The notes: generated from the letters alone by a model not told the origin. 64,000 nt of DNA from Saccharothrix sp. S26 (GCF_021390395.1 NZ_JAJUWT010000001.1:248001-312000), one strand, 5' to 3'. Shown: positions 43,138 to 52,533, numbered from the stretch's first letter. Numbers and translations are program-made.

Positions 43138-43707
43138 TCACTTCAGCCGGCGGCGGACTCGAGTGGCGAAGCGGGGCGTGCCAGTCGGGTGACTCAGCCG
43201 ATCGAGCAACTCGTCGACCGTGAGACGGGATTTCGTCAGATCGTCCACCTGGTTGCGCACCACCCGGACCAGGTCGTCCGGAAACGCCGCGAACTGCTCG
43301 CACAAGAACTGATCCGCTGTCGTCACGCGCAGGCCGCGACGGCCCAGCGCTGCCTTGGGGAACCCCTTGGTGTCACGGGTCAAGAGCAGGTCCGCGTTGC
43401 CCGCGAGGGCTGCGGCCGAGTGCACCCGGTCGTCTGGGTCGCTCCCCGGCATCTCGGCGATGAGGTGCGCGTAGGTTGACCGCGGCACCTCGTCGTCCGG
43501 GAACACCTGCCGGATCGCGGCGCACAGCCCTGTGACGGCTCGTCTGCTCTTCTGCCCCGACCTGGAGACCACGTCGACCAGTTCGGACAGCAGGTCCTCA
43601 GTCCAGAGCACGCGGAACAAGTCTTCTTCGGCGCAATGGAGGAGCAGGTCGCAGACGTAGAACGGGAACAAGGTGTTGGTGTCGGCGAAAACGCGGGTGA
43701 CGGCCAC
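43138..43707 (-). CDS. PIN-domain ribonuclease (toxin)
   Basis: A 189-residue protein from GTG 43707. PIN acidic residues include Asp9 in VFADTNTL, Glu/Asp around LWTEDLLSEL, Asp in DPDDRVHSAA and Asp in LLLTRDTKGF. Residues 120-189 form a C-terminal helical extension. PIN toxins of type II TA modules cut RNA. It starts 9 bp after the HTH gene and is the second gene of the pair, as expected. The whole module sits between the 51-bp repeats. Confidence 0.85.
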   Translation of the reverse strand: MAVTRVFADTNTLFPFYVCDLLLHCAEEDLFRVLWTEDLLSELVDVVSRSGQKSRRAVTGLCAAIRQVFPDDEVPRSTYAHLIAEMPGSDPDDRVHSAAALAGNADLLLTRDTKGFPKAALGRRGLRVTTADQFLCEQFAAFPDDLVRVVRNQVDDLTKSRLTVDELLDRLSHPTGTPRFATRVRRRLK

Positions 43708-43716
43708 CGAGGTCGG

Positions 43717-44178
43717 TCAATCCTGTCGTTCGTAGAGTCCTGCGTCCGCGATCTCGTTCATCGCCGCCGACAGTCGAGCGCGCCGGTTGACCTTGCGGTC
43801 CAGGTAGTGCTCCAAGGCGGCGACCGAGATGCGGCGGTGACGGCTCCCGGGCAGGGTGCGTGCGGGGATCGTGCCGTCATCGAGCAGCTTGACCAGCAAC
43901 GGGCGGGAGATTCCCAGGTACTTCGCGGCCTGGTTCGGGGTGAGCTCCTCATCCGAGTCGGGCGACACCACCCGCACTCGCCGCCCCGCAGCCTGCTGGT
44001 GCACCGCGTGCAGCAGGAGCTGCACCAGAGCATGCGGGACTTCGACTTCCTCACCATCGACAACGAGGACAGTGCGGGGCGAACGTGCGCCTGCCATCGC
44101 GTGCTCGAGTCGCGAGGACGCCTGGCGAGTCACTTCGTCAGGGTGCTCGAGTTCGATCAGTGGTTCGATCACAGACAT
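43717..44178 (-). CDS. HTH (excisionase/MerR-like) antitoxin of the PIN module
   Basis: A 153-residue protein from ATG 44178 with GAGGGGGTG upstream (two in-frame GTG codons precede it). The HTH_17-type DNA-binding region is ELTPNQAAKYLGISRPLLVKLLDDG, here split as TPNQAAKYLGISRP (about residues 82-95), followed by the wing RTLPGSRHRRISVAAL. The N-terminal part is helical and probably binds the PIN toxin. It likely represses its own promoter and neutralises the toxin. Confidence 0.85.
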   Translation of the reverse strand: MSVIEPLIELEHPDEVTRQASSRLEHAMAGARSPRTVLVVDGEEVEVPHALVQLLLHAVHQQAAGRRVRVVSPDSDEELTPNQAAKYLGISRPLLVKLLDDGTIPARTLPGSRHRRISVAALEHYLDRKVNRRARLSAAMNEIADAGLYERQD

Positions 44179-44234
44179 CACCACCCCCTCCCGATGCTCA
44201 AGACTAGCGCTATCTGCAGTATCTGCAACTGGAG

Positions 44235-45866
44235 TCAGAGGTCCGTGACGCGACCCGCCGCCACCACCAGGCGGCGGGTCGTGCGCACCGCGTCCAGCAT
44301 TCGCCGGTCGTGGGTGACCAGCAGCAACGTGCCGGTGTAGGCGTCGAGCGCGGACTCCAGCTGTTCGATCGCGGGCAGGTCCAGGTGGTTGGTCGGCTCG
44401 TCCAGCACGAGCAGGTTCACGCCGCGCGCCTGCAACAGCGCCAACGCGGCACGCGTGCGTTCACCGGGGGACAGCGACGCGGCGGTCCGCAGCACGTGCG
44501 CCGCCTTCAGCCCGAACTTCGCCAGCAACGTGCGCACGTCGGCGGGCACGAGGTCCGGCACGGCGGCGCCGAACGCGTCCAGCAGCGGCTCGTCGCCCAG
44601 GAACAGGCCGCGGGCCTGGTCGATCTCACCCACCACCACCGCCGAGCCCAGGGACGACGACCCGGACGTCAGCGGCACGCGGCCGAGCAGGGCGGACAGC
44701 AACGTCGACTTGCCCGATCCGTTGGCCCCGGTGATGGCGATCCGGTCCGCCCAGTCCACCTGGAGGTCGACGGGCCCCAGCGTGAACGACCCCCGCGTCA
44801 CCACCGCCGCCCGCAGCACCGCCACCACCGCGCCGGACCGGGGCGCGGCGGCGATCTCCATCCGCAGCTCCCACTCCTTGCGCGGCTCCTCGACCACGTC
44901 CAGCCGTTCGATCAGCCGCTCGGTCTGCCGCGCCTTCGACGCCTGCTTCTCGGTCGCCTCGCTGCGGAACTTGCGCCCGATCTTGTCGTTGTCGGTCGCC
45001 TTGCGGCGGGCGTTCTTCACGCCCTTCTCCATCCACGCCCGCTGCGCCCGAGCGCGCTCCTCCAGCGACGCGCGCGTGGACGCGTACTCCTCGAACTCCT
45101 CACGCGCGTGCCTGCGGGCGATCTCCCGCTCCTCCAGGTACGACTCGTAGCCGCCGCCGTAGGACCGCACCTGCTGCTGCGCGAGGTCCAGCTCCACCAC
45201 CCGCGTCACCGTGCGGGCCAGGAACTCGCGGTCGTGCGACACCACCACGACACCCGCGCGCAGCCCCGTCACGAACCGCTCCAGCCGCGCCAAACCGTCC
45301 AGGTCGAGGTCGTTGGTCGGCTCGTCGAGCAGGAACACGTCGTACCTGCTCAGCAGCAGCGACGCCATGCTCGCGCGGGCCGCCTGGCCGCCCGACAGCG
45401 CGGTCGTCGGCAGGTCGAGCGACACGTCCAGCCCCAGGTCGGCGACCACCTCCAGCGACCGTTCCTCCAGGTCCGCGCCACCGAGCGCGAGCCACCGCTC
45501 CAACGCGTCGGAGTAGCCGTCGTCACCCGTCCCGGCGGTCAACGCCTCGGTCGCGCGGTCCAGCTCGACCTGTGCCGCGGCCACGCCCGTGCGACGGGCC
45601 AGGAACTCGCGCACCGTCTCGCCGGGCCGCCGGTCCGGTTCCTGCGGCAGGTGGCCGACGGTCGCGGTGGTGGGTGAGAGGCGGATCACACCCTGTTCGG
45701 CGGGCAGCAGGCCCGCGAGGGTGCGCAGCAACGTCGACTTGCCGGCGCCGTTGGCCCCGACCAGCCCGACCACGTCACCGGGCGCGACGACCAGGTCCAA
45801 CCCGGAGAACAGCACGCGGTCGCCGTGCCCGGCGGCCAGGTCTTTCGCGACGAGTGTGGCGCTCAC
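44235..45866 (-). CDS. ABC-F family ATPase (ribosome-associated)
   Basis: A 543-residue soluble protein with two ABC domains: Walker A GANGAGKST and GANGSGKST, signature SGGQAAR and the degenerate LSPGERTR, Walker B LLDEPTNDLDLD and VLDEPTNHLDL, and between them the charged P-site-tRNA interaction linker (ARAQRAWMEKGVKNARRKATDNDK). ABC-F proteins act on the ribosome and can protect it from antibiotics or act in translation. No transmembrane segments. The last 17 codons are duplicated at 43077-43127. GTG start at 45866 with CTGGAG upstream. Confidence 0.92.
   Translation of the reverse strand: MSATLVAKDLAAGHGDRVLFSGLDLVVAPGDVVGLVGANGAGKSTLLRTLAGLLPAEQGVIRLSPTTATVGHLPQEPDRRPGETVREFLARRTGVAAAQVELDRATEALTAGTGDDGYSDALERWLALGGADLEERSLEVVADLGLDVSLDLPTTALSGGQAARASMASLLLSRYDVFLLDEPTNDLDLDGLARLERFVTGLRAGVVVVSHDREFLARTVTRVVELDLAQQQVRSYGGGYESYLEEREIARRHAREEFEEYASTRASLEERARAQRAWMEKGVKNARRKATDNDKIGRKFRSEATEKQASKARQTERLIERLDVVEEPRKEWELRMEIAAAPRSGAVVAVLRAAVVTRGSFTLGPVDLQVDWADRIAITGANGSGKSTLLSALLGRVPLTSGSSSLGSAVVVGEIDQARGLFLGDEPLLDAFGAAVPDLVPADVRTLLAKFGLKAAHVLRTAASLSPGERTRAALALLQARGVNLLVLDEPTNHLDLPAIEQLESALDAYTGTLLLVTHDRRMLDAVRTTRRLVVAAGRVTDL
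44239..44289. repeat. 51-bp direct repeat, right copy (3' end of the ABC-F gene)
   Basis: Identical to 43077-43127 and part of the ABC-F coding sequence. It contains the same perfect 12-bp stem (44251-44262 with 44270-44281). Just outside the repeat the two copies diverge (GCGTCCAG here, TTGTCCGA on the left), which sets the limits at 51 bp. Confidence 0.9.
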
Positions 45867-45927
45867 GACAACTCCAGGGCAAAAGAAGACGCCCCTCGAC
45901 TCGGGCGTCGAGGGGCGTTCCGCTTGG

Positions 45928-46001
45928 GGTGAGTGACGGGACTTGAACCCGCGACACCTGGGATCACAACCCAGTGCTCTGCCAGCTGAGCTACACCCAC
46001 C
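45928..46001 (-). tRNA. tRNA-His(GTG)
   Basis: Acceptor GTGGGTG/CACTCAC plus an encoded G-1 at 46001 that pairs with C73 at 45928, the histidine identity feature. D arm AGCTCAGCTGGCAGAGC, anticodon loop TTGTGAT (anticodon GTG) on stem CTGGG/CCCAG and T arm GCGGGTTCAAGTCCCGT. CCA is not encoded. Confidence 0.97.
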
Positions 46002-46062
46002 AAGACCGGTTGACCCGGCGCGTGAAGCATACAGTGCCGCACCGCCGGGTCTGAAATCGACC

Positions 46063-46671
46063 CTATTTCTCCCCGTCGGCGGCCAGCAGCTCGGCGGCCA
46101 CGGCCTGCGCCTGCTCCGACGTCGGCCCGGGCTGCGGCACGAACGCCGTGCGCCGGTAGTACGCCAGCTCGCGGATCGACTCCTTGATGTCGGCCAGCGC
46201 GCGGTGGGCCAGGCCCTTGCCCGGCTGCGCGTAGTAGATGCGCGGGTACCAGCGCCGGCACAGCTCCTTGATCGACGACACGTCGACCATGCGGTAGTGC
46301 AGGTGGGCGTCGAGCTCGGGCATGTCGCGGGCGATGAACCCGCGGTCGGTGGCGATCGAGTTGCCCGCCAGGGGAGCGGTGCGCGGGTCGGGCACCCACT
46401 CCTTGATGTAGGCCAGCACCTGGGCCTCGGCGTCGGCCAGCGTCACGGTGGACCGCCGCACCTCCTCGGTGAGCCCCGACTTGGCGTGCATCTGCATGAC
46501 GACGTCCGGCATCGAGTCCAGCGCGGTGTCGTCGGCGTGGATCACCACGTCGACCCCCTCGCCGAGCACGTTCAGCTCCGCGTCGGTCACCAGCGCCGCG
46601 ATCTCGATCAAGGCGTCCTTGCCCAGGTCGAGGCCAGTCATCTCGCAGTCGATCCACACCAAGCGATCCAT
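46063..46671 (-). CDS. orn: Oligoribonuclease
   Basis: A 202-residue DEDDh exonuclease from ATG 46671. Motif [12 protein letters not shown], motif [17 protein letters not shown] and motif [17 protein letters not shown] carry the four acidic residues and the His. It degrades oligoribonucleotides of 2-5 nt to mononucleotides and is essential in many bacteria. The tRNA-His gene lies directly downstream on the same strand. Confidence 0.97.
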   Translation of the reverse strand: MDRLVWIDCEMTGLDLGKDALIEIAALVTDAELNVLGEGVDVVIHADDTALDSMPDVVMQMHAKSGLTEEVRRSTVTLADAEAQVLAYIKEWVPDPRTAPLAGNSIATDRGFIARDMPELDAHLHYRMVDVSSIKELCRRWYPRIYYAQPGKGLAHRALADIKESIRELAYYRRTAFVPQPGPTSEQAQAVAAELLAADGEK

Positions 46672-46757
46672 CACCCGCGCGAGCCTAGTCGCCCGGTCGG
46701 ACCGGTCCCGCGTCACTTCGGGTGGCGAGCCCTTCCAATCTCATTACGCTCAGGGCG

Positions 46758-48281
46758 ATGACGGCCCAGAGCGACATCGCCGCCGGTTACGCCTCCGCGG
46801 GTCCGGCGCTCGAACTCGGCGCGGTGCTGGTCGACGGCACGGTGGAGCCGACCGCGCACGTCCGGCTCCCGCTGGCCACGATGAACCGGCACGGCCTGGT
46901 CGCCGGCGCGACCGGCACCGGCAAGACGAAGACGTTGCAGCTGATGGCGGAGCAGCTGTCGGCCGCGGGCGTGCCGGTGGTGATGGCGGACGTGAAGGGT
47001 GACCTGTCCGGTTTGTCACGGCCCGGCGAGGGCGGCGAGCGGATCACCGCGCGGGCCTCCGACACGGGTGACGACTGGCAGCCGCAGGCGTGCCCGGTGC
47101 AGTTCCTGTCCCTGGGCACGGGCGGCACGGCGGTGCCGGTGCGGGCGACCGTGACCAGCTTCGGGCCGATCCTGCTGTCGAAGGTGCTCGGCCTCAACGA
47201 CACCCAGGAGTCCACGCTCGGGCTGATCTTCCACTGGGCCGACTCGCGCGGCCTGCCGCTGCTGGACATCAAGGACCTGCGGTCGGTGATCGGGCACCTC
47301 ACGTCCGACGAGGGCAAGGCGGACCTGAAGGGCCTGGGCGGGGTGTCGTCGGCGACGGCGGGGGTGATCCTGCGGTCGTTGGTGAACCTGGAGGCGCAGG
47401 GCGGCGACACGTTCTTCGGCGAGCCGGAGCTGGATCCGCGCGACCTGATGCGGGTGGTCGACGGCCGCGGCGTGGTGTCGTTGCTGGAGCTGGCGGAGTT
47501 GCAGTCCAGGCCGGCGTTGTTCTCCACGTTCCTGATGTGGTTGCTGGCGGAGCTGTTCGAGGTGCTGCCCGAGGAAGGCGACCTGGACCAGCCGAAGCTG
47601 GTGTTCTTCTTCGACGAGGCGCACCTGCTGTTCGCCGACGCGTCCAAGGCGTTCCTGGAGCGGATCACGCAGACGGTGAAGCTGATCCGGTCCAAGGGCG
47701 TCGGCGTGTTCTTCTGCACGCAGTTGCCGACCGACGTGCCGAACGCGGTGCTGTCGCAGTTGGGCGCACGGGTGCAGCACGCGTTGCGGGCGTTCACGCC
47801 GGAAGACCAAGCGGCGTTGGCGAAGGCGGTCAAGACGTACCCGACGACACCGCACTACGAGCTGGACCGGGCGTTGACGTCGTTGGGCACCGGCGAGGCG
47901 GTGGTGACCGTGCTGAGCGAGAAGGGCGCGCCGACGCCGGTCGCCTGGACGAGGTTGCGCGCGCCGCGGTCCTTGATGGACACGATCGGGGCGGACGCGA
48001 TCAAGCAGGCCGCCGCGTCCTCCGAGCTGCACGCCAAGTACGCCGAGACGGTGGACCGCGAGTCGGCCTACGAGAAGCTGACGGCCAAGGTGGCGCCCCC
48101 TCCGCGACAGGAGGAGGCGCCACCACCGGAGCCCGAACGCCGGGCCGAGCGCGAGGAGCCGGGCGTGGTGGCGCAGGTGCTCGGCAACTCGGCGGTGAAG
48201 TCGTTCCTGCGGTCAGCCGCGAGCGCCCTCGGCCGTGAGATCACCCGTGGGCTGTTCGGCACCTCCCGCAAGCGCCGGTGA
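46758..48281 (+). CDS. HerA-like (DUF853) ATPase
   Basis: A 507-residue protein from ATG 46758, with TACGCT seven bases upstream that could be a -10 of a leaderless mRNA. P-loop GATGTGKTKT at residues 50-59, Walker B VFFFDEAHLLF at about residue 290, the arginine-finger region LIRSKGVGVFFCTQ and a conserved C-terminus (KSFLRSAASALGREITRGLF) mark the DUF853 family of hexameric HerA/FtsK-superfamily ATPases. The role, probably DNA processing or export, is unknown. Its last 69 bp overlap the convergent MFS gene. Confidence 0.88.
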   Translation: MTAQSDIAAGYASAGPALELGAVLVDGTVEPTAHVRLPLATMNRHGLVAGATGTGKTKTLQLMAEQLSAAGVPVVMADVKGDLSGLSRPGEGGERITARASDTGDDWQPQACPVQFLSLGTGGTAVPVRATVTSFGPILLSKVLGLNDTQESTLGLIFHWADSRGLPLLDIKDLRSVIGHLTSDEGKADLKGLGGVSSATAGVILRSLVNLEAQGGDTFFGEPELDPRDLMRVVDGRGVVSLLELAELQSRPALFSTFLMWLLAELFEVLPEEGDLDQPKLVFFFDEAHLLFADASKAFLERITQTVKLIRSKGVGVFFCTQLPTDVPNAVLSQLGARVQHALRAFTPEDQAALAKAVKTYPTTPHYELDRALTSLGTGEAVVTVLSEKGAPTPVAWTRLRAPRSLMDTIGADAIKQAAASSELHAKYAETVDRESAYEKLTAKVAPPPRQEEAPPPEPERRAEREEPGVVAQVLGNSAVKSFLRSAASALGREITRGLFGTSRKRR

Positions 48282-49523
48282 ACGCTTGATCCGCAGGGAC
48301 AGCACCGCCGCGACGATGCTGAGCAGACCGGCGGCGTACCAGGTCGAGGCGTAGTTGCCGAAGTGGTCGCGGGCGATGCCGGCGGCCGTGGCGGCGATCG
48401 CCGCGCCGATCTGGTGCGAGGCGAAGACCCAGCCGAACACGACCGGGGCGGACACGCCGAACACCTGGCGGCACAGGGCGACCGTCGGCGGCACCGTGGC
48501 GACCCAGTCCAGCCCGTAGAAGATGATGAACACGAGCATCGACGGGTGCACCGAGTCGTGGAAGAGCTGCGGCAGGAACAGCAGCGACACGCCGCGCAGC
48601 GCGTAGTACACGGCGAGCAGGACGCGGGAGTCGACGCGGTCGGTCAGCCAGCCCGACAGCACCGTGCCGACGATGTCGAAGATCCCCACCAGGGCCAGCA
48701 GTCCCGCGGCGGTGGTGGTGGGCATCCCGTGGTCGTGCGCGGCGGGGATGAAGTGGGTGCCGACCAGGCCGTTCGTGGTCGCGCCGCAGATCGCGAAGCC
48801 CGCCGCCAGGAACCAGAACGGCCCGGTGCGCGCGGCGGCGGCCAACGCGGTGACGGCACGGCGGGCCGCTCCGCCGGTGGATGGCGGCACGGGCACGACC
48901 TCGTCACCGCCGTACGGTGGAACGCCGAGGTCGGCCGGGTGCTCGCGGAGGAACAGCAGCACCAGCGGCACCACCGCCAGGGCCGCGACGGACACCACCA
49001 GGCACGCCGTGCGCCACCCCGACGACTCCGACACCGCCGCCACCACGGGCAGGAACACCAACTGGCCCGTGGCGCTGCCGGCGGAGAGGATGCCGGTGAC
49101 CAGGCCGCGGTGCTTGACGAACCACCGGCCGGTGATCGTCGCGACGAACGCCAGCGCCATCGAGCCGGTGCCCAGGCCGATCAGCACACCCCAGAACAGC
49201 ACCAACTGCCAGGCCGCGGTCATGAACACGGTCAACCCGCTGCCCACCGCGACCAGCGTCAACGCCGAGGCCACCACCCTGCGCACGCCGAGCCGCTCCA
49301 TCAGGGCGGCGGCGAACGGCGCGGTCAGGCCGAACAACATCAGGTTCACCGACACGGCGAAGCCGATCGTGCCGGTGGACCAGCCGAACTCGCGTTGCAG
49401 CGGTTCGACCAACGCCCCCGGGGTGGCCCGGAACGCCGCCGCGCCGACCAGCGCGGTGAACCCGACGCCCGCGACCACCCATGCCCAGTTCTGCCTGCTG
49501 CGAATCACGTCAGCAAGCGTCAA
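48213..49523 (-). CDS. Major facilitator superfamily transporter
   Basis: A 436-residue protein with 12 predicted transmembrane helices and a central cytoplasmic loop (GGDEVVPVPPSTGG). The motif-A-like loop LMERLGVRRVV after helix 2 and FGWSTGTIGFAV resemble the monocarboxylate/oxalate-formate antiporter group. Substrate unknown. It is divergent from a GlxA-type AraC regulator with only 56 bp between the starts, so it is probably the regulated gene. Confidence 0.88.
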   Translation of the reverse strand: MTLADVIRSRQNWAWVVAGVGFTALVGAAAFRATPGALVEPLQREFGWSTGTIGFAVSVNLMLFGLTAPFAAALMERLGVRRVVASALTLVAVGSGLTVFMTAAWQLVLFWGVLIGLGTGSMALAFVATITGRWFVKHRGLVTGILSAGSATGQLVFLPVVAAVSESSGWRTACLVVSVAALAVVPLVLLFLREHPADLGVPPYGGDEVVPVPPSTGGAARRAVTALAAAARTGPFWFLAAGFAICGATTNGLVGTHFIPAAHDHGMPTTTAAGLLALVGIFDIVGTVLSGWLTDRVDSRVLLAVYYALRGVSLLFLPQLFHDSVHPSMLVFIIFYGLDWVATVPPTVALCRQVFGVSAPVVFGWVFASHQIGAAIAATAAGIARDHFGNYASTWYAAGLLSIVAAVLSLRIKRSPALAGGAEQPTGDLTAEGARG

Positions 49524-49579
49524 CGAGCCGGCGCGCTCAGAAAAGTGGCTCGAAGGCCATCATGTGCAAAAATCCGGCC

Positions 49580-50554
49580 ATGGACAGTCGTCACCTGGTC
49601 GCCGTGCTCGCGCTGGACGAGGTGGTGACGTTCGACCTCGGCACACCGACCCAGGTCTTCAGCGCCGCCCGTGACGGGCACGACCGGCGCTTTTACCAGG
49701 TGCGGGTCTGCACGCCGGGCGCACGGCCGGTGCGCAGCTCCGCCGGGTTCACCATCACCCCCGACCACGGCCTGGAGCTGCTGGCCGAAGCCGACACGGT
49801 CATCGCGGTGGGGGTGAGCTACGGCGCTCGGGTGCTCGAGGACGGCACGCTCGACGAGCCGGTGCGCGACGCGCTGGTCGCCGCCGCGGCCAGGGGCGCG
49901 CGGGTCATGTCGATCTGCACGGGCGCGTTCGTGCTGGCCGCGGCCGGTCTGCTGGACGGGCGCAAGGCCACCACGCACTGGGCGCACGCGGACAACTTCC
50001 GCCGCCTGTTCCCGGCCGTCGACCTCGACCCGGACGTGCTGTTCGTGGACGAGGGCGACGTGCTGACCTCGGCGGGCGTCGCCGCGGGCGTGGACCTGTG
50101 CCTGCACCTGGTGCGGCACGACCACGGCAGCGCGGTGGCGAACATGGCCGCGCGCCGCTGCGTGGTGCCGGCGTGGCGGCCGGGCGGCCAGTCGCAGTTC
50201 ATCGTGCGCCTGATCCCCGACCAGGCCGACACGTCCACCGCACCGGCCCGCGCGTGGGCCTTGGAGCACCTGTCCGAGCCGCTGGACCTGCGGGCGCTGG
50301 CCGCGCACGCCCGGATGAGCGTGCGCACGTTCACCCGCCGGTTCCGCGAGGAGACCGGGGTCAGCCCCGCCAAGTGGATCACGCAGCAGCGCGTCGAACG
50401 GGCGCGGCACCTGCTGGAGACCACCGACCTGGCCGTCGACCAGGTGGCCCGGCACGCGGGCTTCGGCACCGGTGCGGCGCTGCGGCAGCAGATGAGCGCG
50501 ACGCTCGGCGTGGCGCCCAGCGTCTACCGCACCACGTTCCGCTCAGTCGGCTAG
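49580..50554 (+). CDS. GlxA-family (DJ-1/PfpI + AraC) regulator
   Basis: A 324-residue protein from ATG 49580. The N-terminal DJ-1/PfpI domain includes the nucleophile-elbow stretch ARVMSICTGAFVLAAAGLLDG with a Cys, followed by TTHWAHADNFRRLFP. The C-terminal AraC domain carries two HTHs (LRALAAHARMSVRTFTRRFRE and VDQVARHAGFGTGAALRQQM). The DJ-1 domain is usually a sensor. It probably regulates the divergent MFS transporter. Confidence 0.92.
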   Translation: MDSRHLVAVLALDEVVTFDLGTPTQVFSAARDGHDRRFYQVRVCTPGARPVRSSAGFTITPDHGLELLAEADTVIAVGVSYGARVLEDGTLDEPVRDALVAAAARGARVMSICTGAFVLAAAGLLDGRKATTHWAHADNFRRLFPAVDLDPDVLFVDEGDVLTSAGVAAGVDLCLHLVRHDHGSAVANMAARRCVVPAWRPGGQSQFIVRLIPDQADTSTAPARAWALEHLSEPLDLRALAAHARMSVRTFTRRFREETGVSPAKWITQQRVERARHLLETTDLAVDQVARHAGFGTGAALRQQMSATLGVAPSVYRTTFRSVG

Positions 50555-52036
50555 CTCCAGGAACGGCCGCAGCAGGTCCGGCACCGCCTCGTCGGCCAGC
50601 GCCAGGCCGTCGGCCTCGGCGACGTCGACCACGTGGTACGCGCCGTCGCCCGCCGCGGTGGTGGCGGTGATCGTGACCAGGCCCGCCCGGCGCTGGAAGA
50701 ACGAGCGGGAGACGCGCCAGCCGATGATGCCGGTGCGTTGCAGCGCGACCGTCTCCCGGATCGCCGAGCCCGCGCGGGCGATCAGGTGGCGCTCGGTCAA
50801 CGCGTGGCCCAACGAGCGGTAGCGGTCCCACCCCAGCAGCGCGGCGAACGGCACCAGCGCCAGCACCACCTGCCACGTCCAGTCCGGCGCGAACCACGCC
50901 AGGACGGCCGCGAGCACGAGCGGCGGCACGACGGCGCGCACCATCCGGCGGCGCAGCGCGGCCACCGGGTGCCGGCGCAACGGCGTGAGCGTCGGCGACC
51001 GGTCCTGCCGCAGCACCTCCGCCGACACGCGGTGCGCCTCGGTGACCGGCGCGGGCGGCAGCAACAGGTTGCTCTCGCCCTTGCGCCCCAGCCCGGTCGT
51101 CACGGTCTTGGCGTGCGCGCCCCGACCGGCCCGCAGCAGCAACGGCTCCACCAGCTCCACGCCGCGAAGTCGTTGCTCGGCAACGGAAACCGAGCGCGTG
51201 GTGAGCAGGCCGCGGCGCACCCGGACCGTGTCGTCCGGCTCGCGCGTGAGCCGATAACCGTGGAACTGCACCACGTACACCAGCGCGGAGCCGAGCGTGG
51301 CCACCAGCAGCACGACACCGGCGAACACCGCGACGGTCAACCCGAGCGGCTGCCGGGCGACCCAGTGCGCGGCCTCCGTCATCGGGTCGAGCACCTCGAT
51401 GTCCAGTTCCCGCGCGAAGTTCGCCACGAACCCGAACAACGCGCCCGCGGCCACCAACCCCGACAACGTCAACGGCGCGTAGCGCAACCATCGGTTGTCC
51501 CACTTGGACAGCTCCGTGCCCGTCCGCTCCTGGGCGGCCACCGCGGTCGTCGCGGCCTTGGCGGTGGTGAGCAGCAGCACGCGCAGCCGTTCCGCCTCGG
51601 CCGACGACACCGCGTCCAGCGTCAGGCCGTCCTCGCCGGGCTGGTCGCGCTGCCCGGTGCCGACCCGGATCGCGGACAGCCCGAACAGCCGGTGCCCGAG
51701 CTTCGCGGTCAGGTCGACGGTCCGGATCCGGTCCCGCGGCACGGCCAGGCGCTTGCGCACCAGCAGACCGGTGTGCAGCTCGACCTGCTCGGCGGTGATC
51801 CGGTACCGCGTGGTGATCCAGCGCAGCAGGCCGAACAGCACGATCGCGGCGATCACGCCCGCGCTGACCAGGATCCGCCACGTCTCGCCCTTGCCCAGCA
51901 CGAGCAGGCCGACGAACAGCGGCACCAGGCCCAGCAGCTCGTTCAACGGCCGCACGACCAGCATGCGCACGTCCAGCCGGTGCCAGTCCACGACCGGCTC
52001 GGCGTACTCCGGCGCGGCGGGCAGCTCCGTGGTCAC
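50543..52036 (-). CDS. Bacterial PH-domain membrane protein, YdbT-like
   Basis: A 497-residue protein with transmembrane pairs at about residues 32-70, 185-215 and 235-260 and again at 380-410, interleaved with three bPH2 (DUF304) domains: ITTRYRITAEQVELHTGLLVRKRLAVPRDRIRTVDL, split here as RYRITAEQVELHTG, then VQFHGYRLTREPDDTVRVRRG and RSLGHALTERHLIARAG. Its start overlaps the YdbS-like stop by 4 bp. The pair forms a membrane complex of unknown function, thought to affect envelope or antimicrobial tolerance. Its stop overlaps the AraC stop by 12 bp. Confidence 0.9.
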   Translation of the reverse strand: MTTELPAAPEYAEPVVDWHRLDVRMLVVRPLNELLGLVPLFVGLLVLGKGETWRILVSAGVIAAIVLFGLLRWITTRYRITAEQVELHTGLLVRKRLAVPRDRIRTVDLTAKLGHRLFGLSAIRVGTGQRDQPGEDGLTLDAVSSAEAERLRVLLLTTAKAATTAVAAQERTGTELSKWDNRWLRYAPLTLSGLVAAGALFGFVANFARELDIEVLDPMTEAAHWVARQPLGLTVAVFAGVVLLVATLGSALVYVVQFHGYRLTREPDDTVRVRRGLLTTRSVSVAEQRLRGVELVEPLLLRAGRGAHAKTVTTGLGRKGESNLLLPPAPVTEAHRVSAEVLRQDRSPTLTPLRRHPVAALRRRMVRAVVPPLVLAAVLAWFAPDWTWQVVLALVPFAALLGWDRYRSLGHALTERHLIARAGSAIRETVALQRTGIIGWRVSRSFFQRRAGLVTITATTAAGDGAYHVVDVAEADGLALADEAVPDLLRPFLELAD

Positions 52037-52533
52037 GTGGCATCACCCGGCGTGGCCTGGGTGGTGGTGGTCAGCTCGTCGGCCAACCGCACCGCGTCAC
52101 CGTGCTCCAGGCCCTCGATGAGCACGGGACCGGCGGCCGAGGCGGTGGTCACGGTGACCGTGGAGAGGCCGAGCAGCTGTTGCAGCGGCCCGCGCTTGGT
52201 GTCCACGGTCTGGATGCGCGAGACCGGCGCGATCCGCCACTCCTGGTTCAGCCAACCGGCCAGCGTGTAGACCGCGTCGGGGGTGGCCTCCCAGCGGTGC
52301 ACCCGGTACCGCCAGCGCGGCATGACCAGGGTGTGCGCGGTGCCGAGCACGAGGGTCGCGACCGCGGCGGCGACCTGCCACGGTGACGCGGCGAAGACCA
52401 GCGCGACCAGTTGCGGCACGAGCAGCACGGCCCAGCCGATCAGCGCGTGCAGGGTCCACAGGGTGATCGACTTGCGGCTCACCTGGTGCCGCGGCGCGCG
52501 CAGGCGCAACACTTCGTTGCTCACGCCGTCCAC
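52033..52533 (-). CDS. Bacterial PH-domain membrane protein, YdbS-like
   Basis: A 166-residue protein from GTG 52533 (TTGAGG upstream). Two transmembrane helices (LHALIGWAVLLVPQLVALVF and PWQVAAAVATLVLGTAHTLV) precede one bPH2 domain (YRVHRWEATPDAVYTLAG, RIAPVSRIQTVDTKRGPLQQLLG). Partner of the following YdbT-like protein, with translational coupling. Confidence 0.9.
   Translation of the reverse strand: MDGVSNEVLRLRAPRHQVSRKSITLWTLHALIGWAVLLVPQLVALVFAASPWQVAAAVATLVLGTAHTLVMPRWRYRVHRWEATPDAVYTLAGWLNQEWRIAPVSRIQTVDTKRGPLQQLLGLSTVTVTTASAAGPVLIEGLEHGDAVRLADELTTTTQATPGDAT

Larger units (their letters stand above)
43077..44289. mobile_element. PIN toxin-antitoxin module flanked by 51-bp direct repeats at the abc-F 3' end
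   Basis: A 1.21-kb segment bounded by identical 51-bp direct repeats and containing only the PIN-domain gene and its HTH partner. The right repeat is the in-frame 3' end of the intact ABC-F gene; the left is the same sequence without the rest of the gene. This is the layout of an element integrated at a gene 3' end that restores the gene, but no integrase is present. Recombination or template switching at the hairpin is an alternative. The mechanism is inferred, the repeats are seen. Confidence 0.65.
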
